Below, piece after piece: positions 18,180 to 26,503 of a stretch of 52,434 nucleotides of DNA (positions within the stretch are counted from its first letter, which is position 1; each line of letters opens with the position of its first letter). Location of the stretch: assembly GCA_017435965.1 (NCBI GenBank), contig JAFSEA010000110.1:1-52434 (forward strand), read 5' to 3'. Source of the stretch: Oscillospiraceae bacterium. Lineage in GTDB: Bacteria > Bacillota > Clostridia > Oscillospirales > JAAYXM01. The position numbers and the translations under genes were made by a program. The notes beneath the pieces were generated by a model. That model ran no database searches, had not been told where the DNA came from, and saw nothing but the letters and a program-made list of their open reading frames with translations.

Positions 18180-21100
18180 CTACTCGGCAATACTGAATTT
18201 GCCGTCGCTTCCAAGAGTTGTGCCGACTACCGGTGCGGTCTCGAGGCTTCGAACACCGTAAGCGTTGGCAGCAACCACACGGAAATAGTAGGTAGTGCCG
18301 GCATTAAGCTCGCTGACCGTATAGCTGATTTTACCGTTAGAATCCGCTGTAGTAGAGGGAATCGGGTCAAGGGGAAGCCATGTATCCTGGTCACGGCTGA
18401 CATAAACCTCAAACATAGCCGCATCATTTTCGGCCTTCCATTCCAGAGCGACGGAATTATCTGTAATATCGGTTACTGTCAGTTCCTTGGGAAGGGAAGG
18501 TGCCTGCTTTACGTTGGAGGTAATATAGCCGACAACAATAACATCTTCGCCATTGAGCTTGGTATTGGAAATACCGAACTGCCAGTTGAAGGCATATCCT
18601 GTCACGCCTGCCGGAAGATTGTCAACAGCACCGGTATATGTAGCACCGGACATATCGCTGTATACACCGCCGGCGCTGAAGTGAGAACCCTGCTGCACAC
18701 CGACGACTGCATCATTGCCGAGCGCACCGCCGCCGAATCCGACTTCCAGATTTTGCTCAACACCAACGGCAAAGCTGTTCTCTTCGCTGTTTGAAGCGGT
18801 CTGACTGATGGTAGTGAGAGATCCACTGTTGGAACCTGCATTGGTGAGAAGCTGTACATCACCGATGGATGTCCACTTGCCCTTTGGCGCTATCGTGTAG
18901 GAGGAAGGATCTCCCGGTGTGCTTGTGAGAATATTGCCGCGGATAGGCTCAAGACCTTCTGTCCTCTCGGCAATAGCATCATAAGTCTCAACAGGTACGA
19001 TGACCGTTGCCGGAATCATTGGCTCTTCGATAACAAACGGACCTTTTGTTCCGTCAGGCCAGGTTGCATTATAGTAATAGCGATGATAAGGAACGGTATA
19101 CATAATCACATAGTCATCACCGGCATCACCGGAGCGTTCCACGCTGGTTTCAACCTCGGTGGAGGTCATATGCTCGTAATCCGTTGTGACGGAAATATCA
19201 AACTCAACTTCCGACGCAACACCGGTGGACACTTCCACAGAGGTGAACATACCGAGAGATGCGCCAACACTGACCGTTGAGCCCTCCATAGAGCCTTCCA
19301 CCTTGCCATAGGCGGTAGCACCGTTGTTCAGATAGTTGTCATATGTATCCGCAACATCGGCAAAGTAAGGTGCCGACTGAAGGATTGCCTGTACCTCAGG
19401 CTTTGTGTAGTAGCTTGATGTGCCGACATATTCGAGGAGCACGCCGTCGTTGTCCACATCGGGGCAAGCAACGGAAACATAGGTAGAGGCGCGTGAGGTA
19501 TCGGTTCTGTTTATGTAGCTGCGTCCCTGGTTGATGATACCTTCGCACTGGGCACAGATCTTATCGTCATACTCTGCTACATAGCTCATATAGTACCAGT
19601 AGAAGTCATCGTCTTCCTGTTTACAGCCGATAATGGCGATAAACTGCTCTGCACCTTCATCATTGCCGATGAAGTTTCCGACCACAACATCTGAGACCCA
19701 GTGATCGGTCTTGTCTTCGCCTTCGTCGGCATTATTCTTCTGATTTTTGATGGTGTCCAGATACTTGCCCTTTCCGGTAAAGCTTCTGGTGCTCGGATCA
19801 AAGGTAAAGAGCTCTGCAAAGAAAAGGCAGGTTGGAGCATCTGAACCGATACCGTCAAGATCTGCAACTGCGAGAGCTACCGGCGGGAAATAGCGGATAG
19901 ATCTGCTGCTGCCGTTGCGCAGAATATCGTCTCCGTCATATTCATCCAACTCGATCTGGAAGGGTTTGCCAACACTGTAGTTTTTAGAGCCCTGGTCATA
20001 TTTAACGTGTATAAGAGCGCCAACGCTCCAATCCTCGCCGTCTGTTTCGGATGCAGCACCGAGGCGGCCGCCGATGAGAAGGTCCATGCAGGCGTTGCCG
20101 TCGATATCCGCAACGGTAGCATTTGCCGCACGGAAAACCTGAGGCTTACTTGTGTCGCCTTGCAGGTCATCTGTTCGCAGAGGAACTTCTAAATCCTTGG
20201 TAAACTCTCCGGAAGAAATATAGCTGTCGGAAGAGTTTGCACCGTAGACATATGCATGGGGATTCTGCTGCTGAGCATTGATACAGCTGCTGTCATTATC
20301 AACAGGCATAGAAACCGTGATAACAAGATCATCGGTATAATCCTTCTTAAGATCGCCTGCAGCCAAAGCTACAATAGCGGCACGCATAACTCCGCCGTCA
20401 GTGCTGTCAGCAGTCTTCTTGGCAGAAATGTTCTGATCCTTCAGAATTTCGGAAGCACCGATGGTCTTCCAGAGGCTCAGGGAATCGCCCTTGGAGCCGG
20501 TATCGTAGATTCTGACCTCGTTTGTGCCGAAGTAAACAGCAATTTCATCGATTCCGTCGCCGTCAAAGTCGCCGGCGGCCACTTCAAAGAGCGCATCAAA
20601 AATGGGATTGTAGATGCTGCCGGCTTCGTCCAGTGCCGGAATCTTACCCAAGACAACATTTCTTACAACAGATTCTGAGTATTTGCCGTCGGACTCAACA
20701 AACCTGACGATTTCAAGACAAGCTGTAAAATCCGCACGCTTATCACTGGATTTTACATAAAGCTGAGCCACTCTGTCCTCTTTGCCGCTGACAGAGCGGA
20801 AGGCCACCGATGTTTCGTAAGTGCGGAGCAGGTGGCTGTTTTTGCTCTCAATGCCGCTGCCGATAACTGAAGCCTCACCGCCGGTCTGACCGTTGGTATA
20901 GCCGTTACCTTCGTTGAGGTGTGCCCAGTCGCCGTTGCGGTACTGACCGTAGAGCTTGTAAGCACCGATGGTTTCGTAACTGCTCCAGCTGGAGTGATTC
21001 AGGTTGAGATTATCTCGGAGAACCCAGCCATAGTGGCTTGAGCCGTTATAGTTGAGATAAAGCTCGTTTTTCACATTCATTGTGCTGTTGCCGGGACCTA

Positions 21101-21299
21101 TGTAGGACTCGTCTGTCGTTTCAAGACCAAGGTCGAAGCCGAGAGCCTCATAGTCCGCGCGGCTCATCTCTCCCTTTTCGGAAGAGCCGGCCGCCGCAGC
21201 CGCCGCTACATTCGTCGCTGCAACCGTCTCGAGACCCATTGGAAACATTCCCACAACCAAAACGATGGCTAGCAACAGGCTCACTAATCTTTTTTTCAT
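18180..21299 (-). CDS. Giant surface protein, N-terminal part: signal peptide, FG-GAP-like repeats, FN3
   Basis: 1039 residues to an in-frame TAG (18180-18182). The ATG at 21299 has AGGAGG 8 bases upstream. Residues 1-29 are a signal peptide (MKKRLVSLLLAIVLVVGMFP, cleavage near VAA). Residues about 240-640 hold several FG-GAP/VCBS-like calcium-binding repeats (DFDGDGIDEIAV, DIDGNACMDLLIGG, DVDNDG), as in integrin-like propellers. A region of unrecognised fold rich in Ser, Thr and Val follows (about 660-920). A fibronectin type III domain lies at about 935-1025. Without the downstream part the protein would be secreted but not anchored, because SLH domains lie beyond the TAG. The TAG probably replaced a Gln codon (GAG-TAG-CCC-AAG). 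Real nonsense mutation, phase variation, readthrough and sequencing error are all possible. Confidence 0.78.
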   Translation of the reverse strand: MKKRLVSLLLAIVLVVGMFPMGLETVAATNVAAAAAAGSSEKGEMSRADYEALGFDLGLETTDESYIGPGNSTMNVKNELYLNYNGSSHYGWVLRDNLNLNHSSWSSYETIGAYKLYGQYRNGDWAHLNEGNGYTNGQTGGEASVIGSGIESKNSHLLRTYETSVAFRSVSGKEDRVAQLYVKSSDKRADFTACLEIVRFVESDGKYSESVVRNVVLGKIPALDEAGSIYNPIFDALFEVAAGDFDGDGIDEIAVYFGTNEVRIYDTGSKGDSLSLWKTIGASEILKDQNISAKKTADSTDGGVMRAAIVALAAGDLKKDYTDDLVITVSMPVDNDSSCINAQQQNPHAYVYGANSSDSYISSGEFTKDLEVPLRTDDLQGDTSKPQVFRAANATVADIDGNACMDLLIGGRLGAASETDGEDWSVGALIHVKYDQGSKNYSVGKPFQIELDEYDGDDILRNGSSRSIRYFPPVALAVADLDGIGSDAPTCLFFAELFTFDPSTRSFTGKGKYLDTIKNQKNNADEGEDKTDHWVSDVVVGNFIGNDEGAEQFIAIIGCKQEDDDFYWYYMSYVAEYDDKICAQCEGIINQGRSYINRTDTSRASTYVSVACPDVDNDGVLLEYVGTSSYYTKPEVQAILQSAPYFADVADTYDNYLNNGATAYGKVEGSMEGSTVSVGASLGMFTSVEVSTGVASEVEFDISVTTDYEHMTSTEVETSVERSGDAGDDYVIMYTVPYHRYYYNATWPDGTKGPFVIEEPMIPATVIVPVETYDAIAERTEGLEPIRGNILTSTPGDPSSYTIAPKGKWTSIGDVQLLTNAGSNSGSLTTISQTASNSEENSFAVGVEQNLEVGFGGGALGNDAVVGVQQGSHFSAGGVYSDMSGATYTGAVDNLPAGVTGYAFNWQFGISNTKLNGEDVIVVGYITSNVKQAPSLPKELTVTDITDNSVALEWKAENDAAMFEVYVSRDQDTWLPLDPIPSTTADSNGKISYTVSELNAGTTYYFRVVAANAYGVRSLETAPVVGTTLGSDGKFSIAE

Positions 21300-21340
21300 A
21301 CATAATTCCTCCTTCGGGTTTATTTGAGAATTTATCTTTT

Positions 21341-22039
21341 CTAAGTTACAATGTCGTTATCAAGTCTTTTTACGAATTTATCGAACATCGTTTTTCCGAT
21401 ATTTTCATAATCGGTTTTAAGAACCCTTTCGATAGTCCGCTTTCTCTGGTCTTCGGGAATATCGTATATCTTCATAATTGAATCAAGCACATCACTTATT
21501 TTATGTTCCAATGTATAATGCCTGTCCGTCGGACTTGTGAACGCGGAAAGCTCAATGCAGCTTGTGATATTTTCAATTTCTCTAAACCTCGACTCATCCC
21601 ATCCGGGAACGAAATCTTTTAGAAGCATATAGTTTTTCTTCGCCGCCCAATCCTTAATCAGAATAAAAGTTGCCGGATGGGTGTATGCGGAATAATATAA
21701 ATCCCAGACCATATCGTTTCGGTCACATATGGAAATCTGCGCCACTATCTCCATTGCATAAGCAAAAAGATTGTCATCCGTTTTTTCATAGGTTTCATCA
21801 ACCATATCGCCGTGAAATGCCATCAGCTCCTGAATGAGAATGTGGAGCATATCCTCTTTTGTATGGAAATAATATGCAACACGTCCCTGAAGCATTCCGC
21901 AATCATCGCTTATCTTTCTTAAAGTCGTTTTTGAATAACCGTTTTCAAGAAACAGATTTATTGCAGAACGGATTATCTTGATTTCCGTTTCATTAAACGG
22001 TTTTGTAAGCTTATTTCGTTCAATAATACTGTTAATCAT
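21341..22039 (-). CDS. TetR-family transcriptional regulator
   Basis: 232 residues. The N-terminal helix-turn-helix spans about residues 18-65 (IIRSAINLFLENGYSKTTLR, then GMLQGRVAYYFHTKEDML), typical of TetR proteins. The all-helical C-terminal part is the ligand and dimer domain and is not specific enough to name an inducer. The ATG at 22039 follows GGGGGC. It lies 42 bases upstream of the giant surface protein gene on the same strand, so it may be co-transcribed with it. A palindromic site overlaps its own promoter, so autoregulation is likely. Confidence 0.85.
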   Translation of the reverse strand: MINSIIERNKLTKPFNETEIKIIRSAINLFLENGYSKTTLRKISDDCGMLQGRVAYYFHTKEDMLHILIQELMAFHGDMVDETYEKTDDNLFAYAMEIVAQISICDRNDMVWDLYYSAYTHPATFILIKDWAAKKNYMLLKDFVPGWDESRFREIENITSCIELSAFTSPTDRHYTLEHKISDVLDSIMKIYDIPEDQRKRTIERVLKTDYENIGKTMFDKFVKRLDNDIVT

Positions 22040-22062
22040 TTCGTGCCCCCTTTTGTTTGATT

Positions 22063-22107
22063 TTTGGTCGTTACCAAAACTATATCATAACGTAGCCAAA
22101 AAATCAA
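22063..22107 (-). promoter_or_regulatory. TetR gene promoter with palindromic operator
   Basis: On the minus strand TTGATT (22107-22102), 17 bases, TATAGT (22084-22079). Immediately downstream lies TTTGGT-AACG-ACCAAA (22078-22063), a perfect 6-base inverted repeat overlapping the start point. A related TTTGGCTACG lies in the spacer. This is the usual arrangement for TetR self-repression. Confidence 0.6.
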
Positions 22108-22251
22108 TAGTAAAAAGAAATTTTTAATAATTATCCGCCGTCCCATCGGCGAACCAACCGTAAAGCAAGGGGAATTTTTCCCGAACCGCCCAAAGCCGTC
22201 CAAGCAGATACAACTAAATACAAATACCGGAAACCCGTAAAAGTACAAAAA

Positions 22252-22284
22252 ATAACTGTTGCCCAACGGCAACAGTTATTTTTT
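22252..22284. terminator. Terminator with the same ATAACTGTTGC stem
   Basis: ATAACTGTTGCC (22252-22263), loop CAAC, GGCAACAGTTAT (22268-22279), with A-run before and T-run after. It lies at the stop codon of the TIM barrel-acyl-CoA synthetase gene, and its stem matches the terminator at 11803. Confidence 0.85.
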
Positions 22285-24742
22285 ATTTCTTAAGTCCTAA
22301 AATTTCTTCCGATTCTTCACGCATTTTGTATTTGAGAATCTTTCCTGCGGCATTCATCGGGAATTCCTTTACGAACAGGAAGTATCTCGGAACTTTATGA
22401 CGGGCGATTGAAGCATAACCAAACTCTTTCATTTCTGCCTCGTCTGCTTCTTCTCCCTTATGGAGGATTACCCATGCACAGCACTCCTCTCCGTAGCGTT
22501 CATCGGGAACACCGACAACCTGAACATCACGCACCTTGGGGTTTGTGAGGTAGAATTCTTCAATTTCACGGGGATAAAGGTTTTCACCGCCGCGGATAAT
22601 CATATCCTTAAGTCTGCCCGTTACCTTATAATAGCCATCGGGTGTGCGGCAACAAATATCTCCCGAATGAAGCCAGCCGTCCTTATCAATGGTCTGTGCC
22701 GTTGCATTCGGCATCTTATAATAGCCCTTCATAATGTTAAAGCCACGTGCTACAAACTCGCCGCTCTCGCCATCGGGAAGCTCTTCGCCGGTTTCCGGGT
22801 CAATAATCTTACATTCAACTCCGGGGAATGCACTTCCGACAGTTTCAACACGGTGGTCGAGGTCTTCGTTTACCTCGCCCATTGTACAGCCGGGAGAGGC
22901 CTCGGTCTGCCCGTAAACAGAGATAATCTCACGCATATTCATTTCAACGGAAGCACGGCGCATAAGGTCTGCCGGGCAGTTTGCACCTGCCATAATTCCC
23001 GTTCTCATATACGAGAAGTCTGTCTTTGCAAAGTCAGGGTGATTGAACATTGCGATAAACATAGTGGGAACGCCGTTAAAGCAGGTTATATGCTCATCGT
23101 TTACGCAAGCAAGGGACGACTTCGGCGAGAAATAAGGCATGGGGCAAAGTGTTCCGCCGTGAGTCATCATAGATGTCATTGAAAGCACCATTCCGAAGCA
23201 ATGGAACATAGGAACCTGAATCATCATACGGTCAGCTGTGGAGAGATCCATTCTGTCACCGATGGTCTTACCGTTGTTTACAATATTTCTGTGGGTAAGC
23301 ATAACACCCTTGGGGAATCCCGTTGTACCGGAGGTATATTGCATATTGCATACATCCTCGGGCTTTACAAGGGATGCACGACGGCGGACTTCCTCGCCGG
23401 GGATGAGCTTTGCACGGTCTAACATCTGCTCCCAGGTAAGGCATCCGGGCATCTCAAAGCCAACAGTTACAACATTGCGAAGGAACGGGAGATTCTTTGA
23501 ATAGAGAGCATCGCCGGGATTCATATTCTGAAGCTCGGGGCAAAGCTCAGAGATAATCTCACGGTAGTTTATGTCCTTGCAATCCTCAATCATAACGAGG
23601 GTATGAGTATCGGACTGCTTTAAGAGATATTCAATCTCGTGGATTCTGTAAGCCGTGTTTACGGTGACAAGAACTGCACCAATCTTTGTGGTTGCCCAGA
23701 AGGTTATAAACCACGCAGGAACGTTTGTTGCCCAGATTGCAACGTGGTCACCTGCCTTGACACCGAGAGAAATAAGTGCTGCCGCACATTCATCAACATC
23801 ACGACGAAATTCCGCATAAGTTCTTGTATAATCAAGAGTTGTGTATTTAAAGGCATACTGGTCGGGATAGTTCTCAACCATCGTATCAAGAACTTCAGAA
23901 AAAGTCTTTTCGATAACATCATACTTTTTCCAGACATATGTCCCCGTCTTTGCACGGTTATAGTATGCATGATCATATTCCACTTTTGTCCTTGAAAGAT
24001 TTCCGATATAATTTGCAAAGTGGGTGAGAACGATATCCGCATCATTTATCTCCTCGTTCCACGCAACGGAAACAAAGCCGTCAAAGTTAAGAGAAGTAAG
24101 AGCGTTTATGAACTCGTCAACAGGAAGAGTTCCCTCTCCGATAAGAACGGTTTTTCCGTCCTTCATATCACCGAGACGAACATACTTTATATATGCACCG
24201 AGGTTTTTGATTGTGGCTTCCGCACTCTCCCCTGCTCCGAAATATGTTTCACGGATGTTCCAGGAGGCACCGAGAGCCGCCGAGGAAAAGAGATTTATAA
24301 TATCAATTACATTCTCTGTTGCGGAGAGATATCCCGAGGTTTCGAGAAGTATCTCAACGCCTGCCTTTTCTGCACGCTTTATGGCTGCAGAGAGCTTTTC
24401 TTCGAGAACGCTATTCTCTGTTTTGTTTTCAATGCGGACAATAACACGCTCAACGCTTGCCTGATCCGCCATATTAACGTATTTTAAAATCTCCTCGCCC
24501 GTGGCATCAGAGCTGTCTACGGGATAAGGATAAACAAGAGCCGAAACCGAAAGCGTGCGATTTAAAAGTTTTCTCTTTGCATCTGCAACACGGTCACTTC
24601 TGAGAACGCTGTCATAATGCTGTTTTCTTTCCTTTACCGCATCATAAATCTCAAAGCCCGAAAATCCATAGTCATAGGCATATTGACAGAGGTCAAGAAA
24701 CGTAGGTCTGCTTACGTTCTTTGTTGAAAAAGTCAGTTTCAT
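22283..24742 (-). CDS. TIM barrel (xylose isomerase-like)-acyl-CoA synthetase fusion
   Basis: 819 residues. Residues 1-255 resemble the sugar phosphate isomerase/epimerase TIM barrel (FLDLCQYAYDYGFSGFEIYD, EILLETSGY, LIGEGTLPVDEF). The usual DxxH metal position reads GASWNIRE, so the barrel site looks partly lost. Residues about 275-815 are a complete AMP-forming acyl-CoA synthetase of the ACSF2/FadD-like type: YTSGTTGFPKGVMLTHRN, VYGQTEASPG, WLHSGD, GRLKDMIIRGGENLYP and the catalytic lysine motif NAAGKILKYKM. It starts two bases after the stop of the LeuA-like gene (TGA-AA-ATG), so the two are coupled and both lie under the Leu T-box. Isovalerate is therefore a reasonable substrate guess. 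The fusion of an epimerase-like barrel with a synthetase is unusual. Confidence 0.85.
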   Translation of the reverse strand: MKLTFSTKNVSRPTFLDLCQYAYDYGFSGFEIYDAVKERKQHYDSVLRSDRVADAKRKLLNRTLSVSALVYPYPVDSSDATGEEILKYVNMADQASVERVIVRIENKTENSVLEEKLSAAIKRAEKAGVEILLETSGYLSATENVIDIINLFSSAALGASWNIRETYFGAGESAEATIKNLGAYIKYVRLGDMKDGKTVLIGEGTLPVDEFINALTSLNFDGFVSVAWNEEINDADIVLTHFANYIGNLSRTKVEYDHAYYNRAKTGTYVWKKYDVIEKTFSEVLDTMVENYPDQYAFKYTTLDYTRTYAEFRRDVDECAAALISLGVKAGDHVAIWATNVPAWFITFWATTKIGAVLVTVNTAYRIHEIEYLLKQSDTHTLVMIEDCKDINYREIISELCPELQNMNPGDALYSKNLPFLRNVVTVGFEMPGCLTWEQMLDRAKLIPGEEVRRRASLVKPEDVCNMQYTSGTTGFPKGVMLTHRNIVNNGKTIGDRMDLSTADRMMIQVPMFHCFGMVLSMTSMMTHGGTLCPMPYFSPKSSLACVNDEHITCFNGVPTMFIAMFNHPDFAKTDFSYMRTGIMAGANCPADLMRRASVEMNMREIISVYGQTEASPGCTMGEVNEDLDHRVETVGSAFPGVECKIIDPETGEELPDGESGEFVARGFNIMKGYYKMPNATAQTIDKDGWLHSGDICCRTPDGYYKVTGRLKDMIIRGGENLYPREIEEFYLTNPKVRDVQVVGVPDERYGEECCAWVILHKGEEADEAEMKEFGYASIARHKVPRYFLFVKEFPMNAAGKILKYKMREESEEILGLKK

Positions 24743-24744
24743 TT

Positions 24745-26130
24745 TCAGTTCTCCTCTGCAACAATTTTATTGAGTGCGTTGATATATGCACGAACACTTG
24801 CCGCTACAATATCGGTGGAAATTCCGTTGCCGGAATAGAGCTTACCACGGTTGCGAAGCTTTACGATAGCAGAGCCGAGAGCCTCTTTTCCCTCGGTTAC
24901 TGCCTGAATCTGGAAATCGTCAAGCTCATAATGATAGCCGATACTCTGCTCGATTGCACGGAAAACAGAGTCAATTGGACCATCACCGGTGCTTACGCCG
25001 CAGATAATTTCATCTCCGCATTTGAGGGTCACCTGAGACATTGATGCACCGAGATTTGTGCAGTTTGTGGTATAGCTTTCAAGGTGATATGTTGACGGTG
25101 CCTGCATGGCAGAGCCTGCGATAATCGCTTCAAGCTCCTTTGCGCTGATCGAGCTTTTTGTTTCGCAAACTGAAGCTATCGCTTTCTTCACATTTCCGTT
25201 ATCTTCATCAGAAAGGTCATAGCCAAGAATCTTTGCCGCCTGAGCAATTTCGGAGATTGTGCTGTCTGCATCGAGAACGATTTTCTTCTTTTCGCTCACA
25301 TCCGCAAAATCTGAGCTTTCGTGGCTTATTTTTGAAAGCATATCATCAATGCTTGCGTGAATCTTTGTGTTTGCAAGGTCTGTTTCTGCACCGATAACAT
25401 CTCCACGTGCAGAAATCGCATCGGAAAGAGCTCCCATAGAAAGAGCATCACCGCCTGCCATAGCACACTTGATACCGTCTGCATCAGCCTTTATCGCCGC
25501 AATGGCAGAAGCGACAGCCATACTGATTTTATCTGAAACCTGAACATATACGGGGACGGAAACAGAAGCCTTTATCTTCTTTACAAGCTCTGCAATCTCC
25601 TCGGGAAGTGAGACACCTGCATCATCGCAGATTGTGATGATGTTTGCACCGCATTTTTCTGCCGCCTTTGCCGCAGAAATGATAAAGTCAACATCTGCAC
25701 GTGTTGCATCCGATGCCGCAAATTCAACATCATTACAAAGTGCCTTTGAAGCCTTTACAAGCTCTTCTATCTTTCCGAGCATCTTTTCAGCCTTGATGTG
25801 ATAAATATACTCCATCTGCACGGTGGAGGTGGGAACCTCTACCTGAAGACGGGGAGAAGCTGCATCCTTTACGCACTCCCATGCGGCGGCTACATCTTCT
25901 GCCACAAAGCCTACGGGAATTGCAACAATGCTTTTCTTTATATTCTGTGCAATAGTCTTATATATAATTGTGTCCTCGCGAACATTCTTTATGGGTGCGA
26001 GCTCAACTGCATTTGCACCGAGAGAGTCTGCCGCCTCTGCGATTGCAGTCTTCTCACGGAAAAGCAGAGAAACACCTCTTTCTCCTGCAAGCTTTTTTAA
26101 TGTGATGTCGGTAATGCTGATTTTCTTCAT
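24745..26130 (-). CDS. LeuA-like protein lacking catalytic metal ligands, with LeuA regulatory domain
   Basis: 461 residues. The overall pattern follows 2-isopropylmalate synthase: an N-terminal HMGL-like TIM barrel (SITDITLKKLAGERGVSLLF, VEFAASDATRADVDF, ITICDDAGVSLPEE) and a C-terminal LeuA allosteric domain (from about 335, with LESYTTNCTNLG and SGNGISTDIVAASVRAYI). However, the canonical DTTLRDGEQ reads DITLKKLAG, so the catalytic Arg and metal Asp are gone. The HxHND metal site reads VQVSDK, so both His are gone. The GIGERAGN loop reads AGGDALSMG. It is unlikely to condense acetyl-CoA with oxoisovalerate. The intact regulatory domain could sense leucine. The start at 26130 follows AAAGGGG; the frame upstream runs into the leader terminator. 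First gene of the Leu T-box operon. Confidence 0.8.
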   Translation of the reverse strand: MKKISITDITLKKLAGERGVSLLFREKTAIAEAADSLGANAVELAPIKNVREDTIIYKTIAQNIKKSIVAIPVGFVAEDVAAAWECVKDAASPRLQVEVPTSTVQMEYIYHIKAEKMLGKIEELVKASKALCNDVEFAASDATRADVDFIISAAKAAEKCGANIITICDDAGVSLPEEIAELVKKIKASVSVPVYVQVSDKISMAVASAIAAIKADADGIKCAMAGGDALSMGALSDAISARGDVIGAETDLANTKIHASIDDMLSKISHESSDFADVSEKKKIVLDADSTISEIAQAAKILGYDLSDEDNGNVKKAIASVCETKSSISAKELEAIIAGSAMQAPSTYHLESYTTNCTNLGASMSQVTLKCGDEIICGVSTGDGPIDSVFRAIEQSIGYHYELDDFQIQAVTEGKEALGSAIVKLRNRGKLYSGNGISTDIVAASVRAYINALNKIVAEEN

Positions 26131-26173
26131 TTGGTCGAAACCCCTTTCCAAAAAATATTTTTTCGGGTGCCAA

Positions 26174-26220
26174 CAAAAAAACACTTTCATCTCTTTGCTG
26201 ACTTAAAGAGACGAAAGTGT
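26174..26220 (-). terminator. Intrinsic terminator of T-box leader 3
   Basis: The minus strand reads ACACTTTCGTCTCTTT, loop, then AAAGAGATGAAAGTGT and seven T. The arms (26220-26205 and 26196-26181) pair almost fully. Confidence 0.92.
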
Positions 26221-26497
26221 TAAACTCAAAATTTTAAACCTTCCGCGGTACCACTCTTTTTCATCCTTTGCGGATGCCCTCAGATGCTATTACATCTTAA
26301 CTCTGTAACGGGAGTTCCCGTTCGCCCCTACTGACTTTTCACGGCGACCGCTCCGCGGTGAGTTCTGCAGTTTCTTCTCAATGTCTCGCACCAACCGACA
26401 TCTCTCTTCAAAGCAAGAAATGTTGCATACTATTCCGCATCACTGCGTTTGATATTAAATTATGAGCTATTATATCATTACAGCCACCGTTTGTCAA
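26174..26497 (-). promoter_or_regulatory. T-box leader 3 with promoter (Leu specifier CTC)
   Basis: The promoter TTGACA (26497-26492), 17 bases, TATAAT (26474-26469) starts seven bases after the stop of the upstream TIM-barrel gene. Stem I is classical: GTGATGCGGAATAGTA, an AGAGAG bulge and a distal loop GGTTGGTGCGA closed by ATGTC/GACAT. The 3' specifier loop GAACTCACC contains CTC at 26362-26360, which is the leucine codon read by many LeuA-type T-boxes. The T-box GAGTGGTACCGCGG is at 26256-26243, followed by the terminator. This leader is less similar to leaders 1 and 2 than those are to each other. Confidence 0.93.
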
Positions 26498-26503
26498 GGT
26501 GTT

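Noticed and set aside
18180-18182. Pyrrolysine or other amber recoding as the explanation of the in-frame TAG
   Set aside because: No suppressor tRNA or Pyl gene is in the window, and TAG also ends the LuxR gene. Kept only as an item to test.
15732-18794. Long plus-strand frames (215, 233 and 266 codons) opposite the giant surface protein
   Set aside because: Antisense shadows of the repeat-rich gene: Cys-rich and low-complexity products with no ribosome sites or recognisable domains, while the minus-strand frame has clear domains.
22036-22272. 78-codon minus-strand frame upstream of the TetR gene
   Set aside because: It runs through the terminator, promoter and operator of the TetR gene; composition is not protein-like.
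24745-26130. Calling this gene an active 2-isopropylmalate synthase
   Set aside because: The catalytic Arg, the metal Asp and both metal His are missing, so the usual name would mislead despite the Leu T-box.
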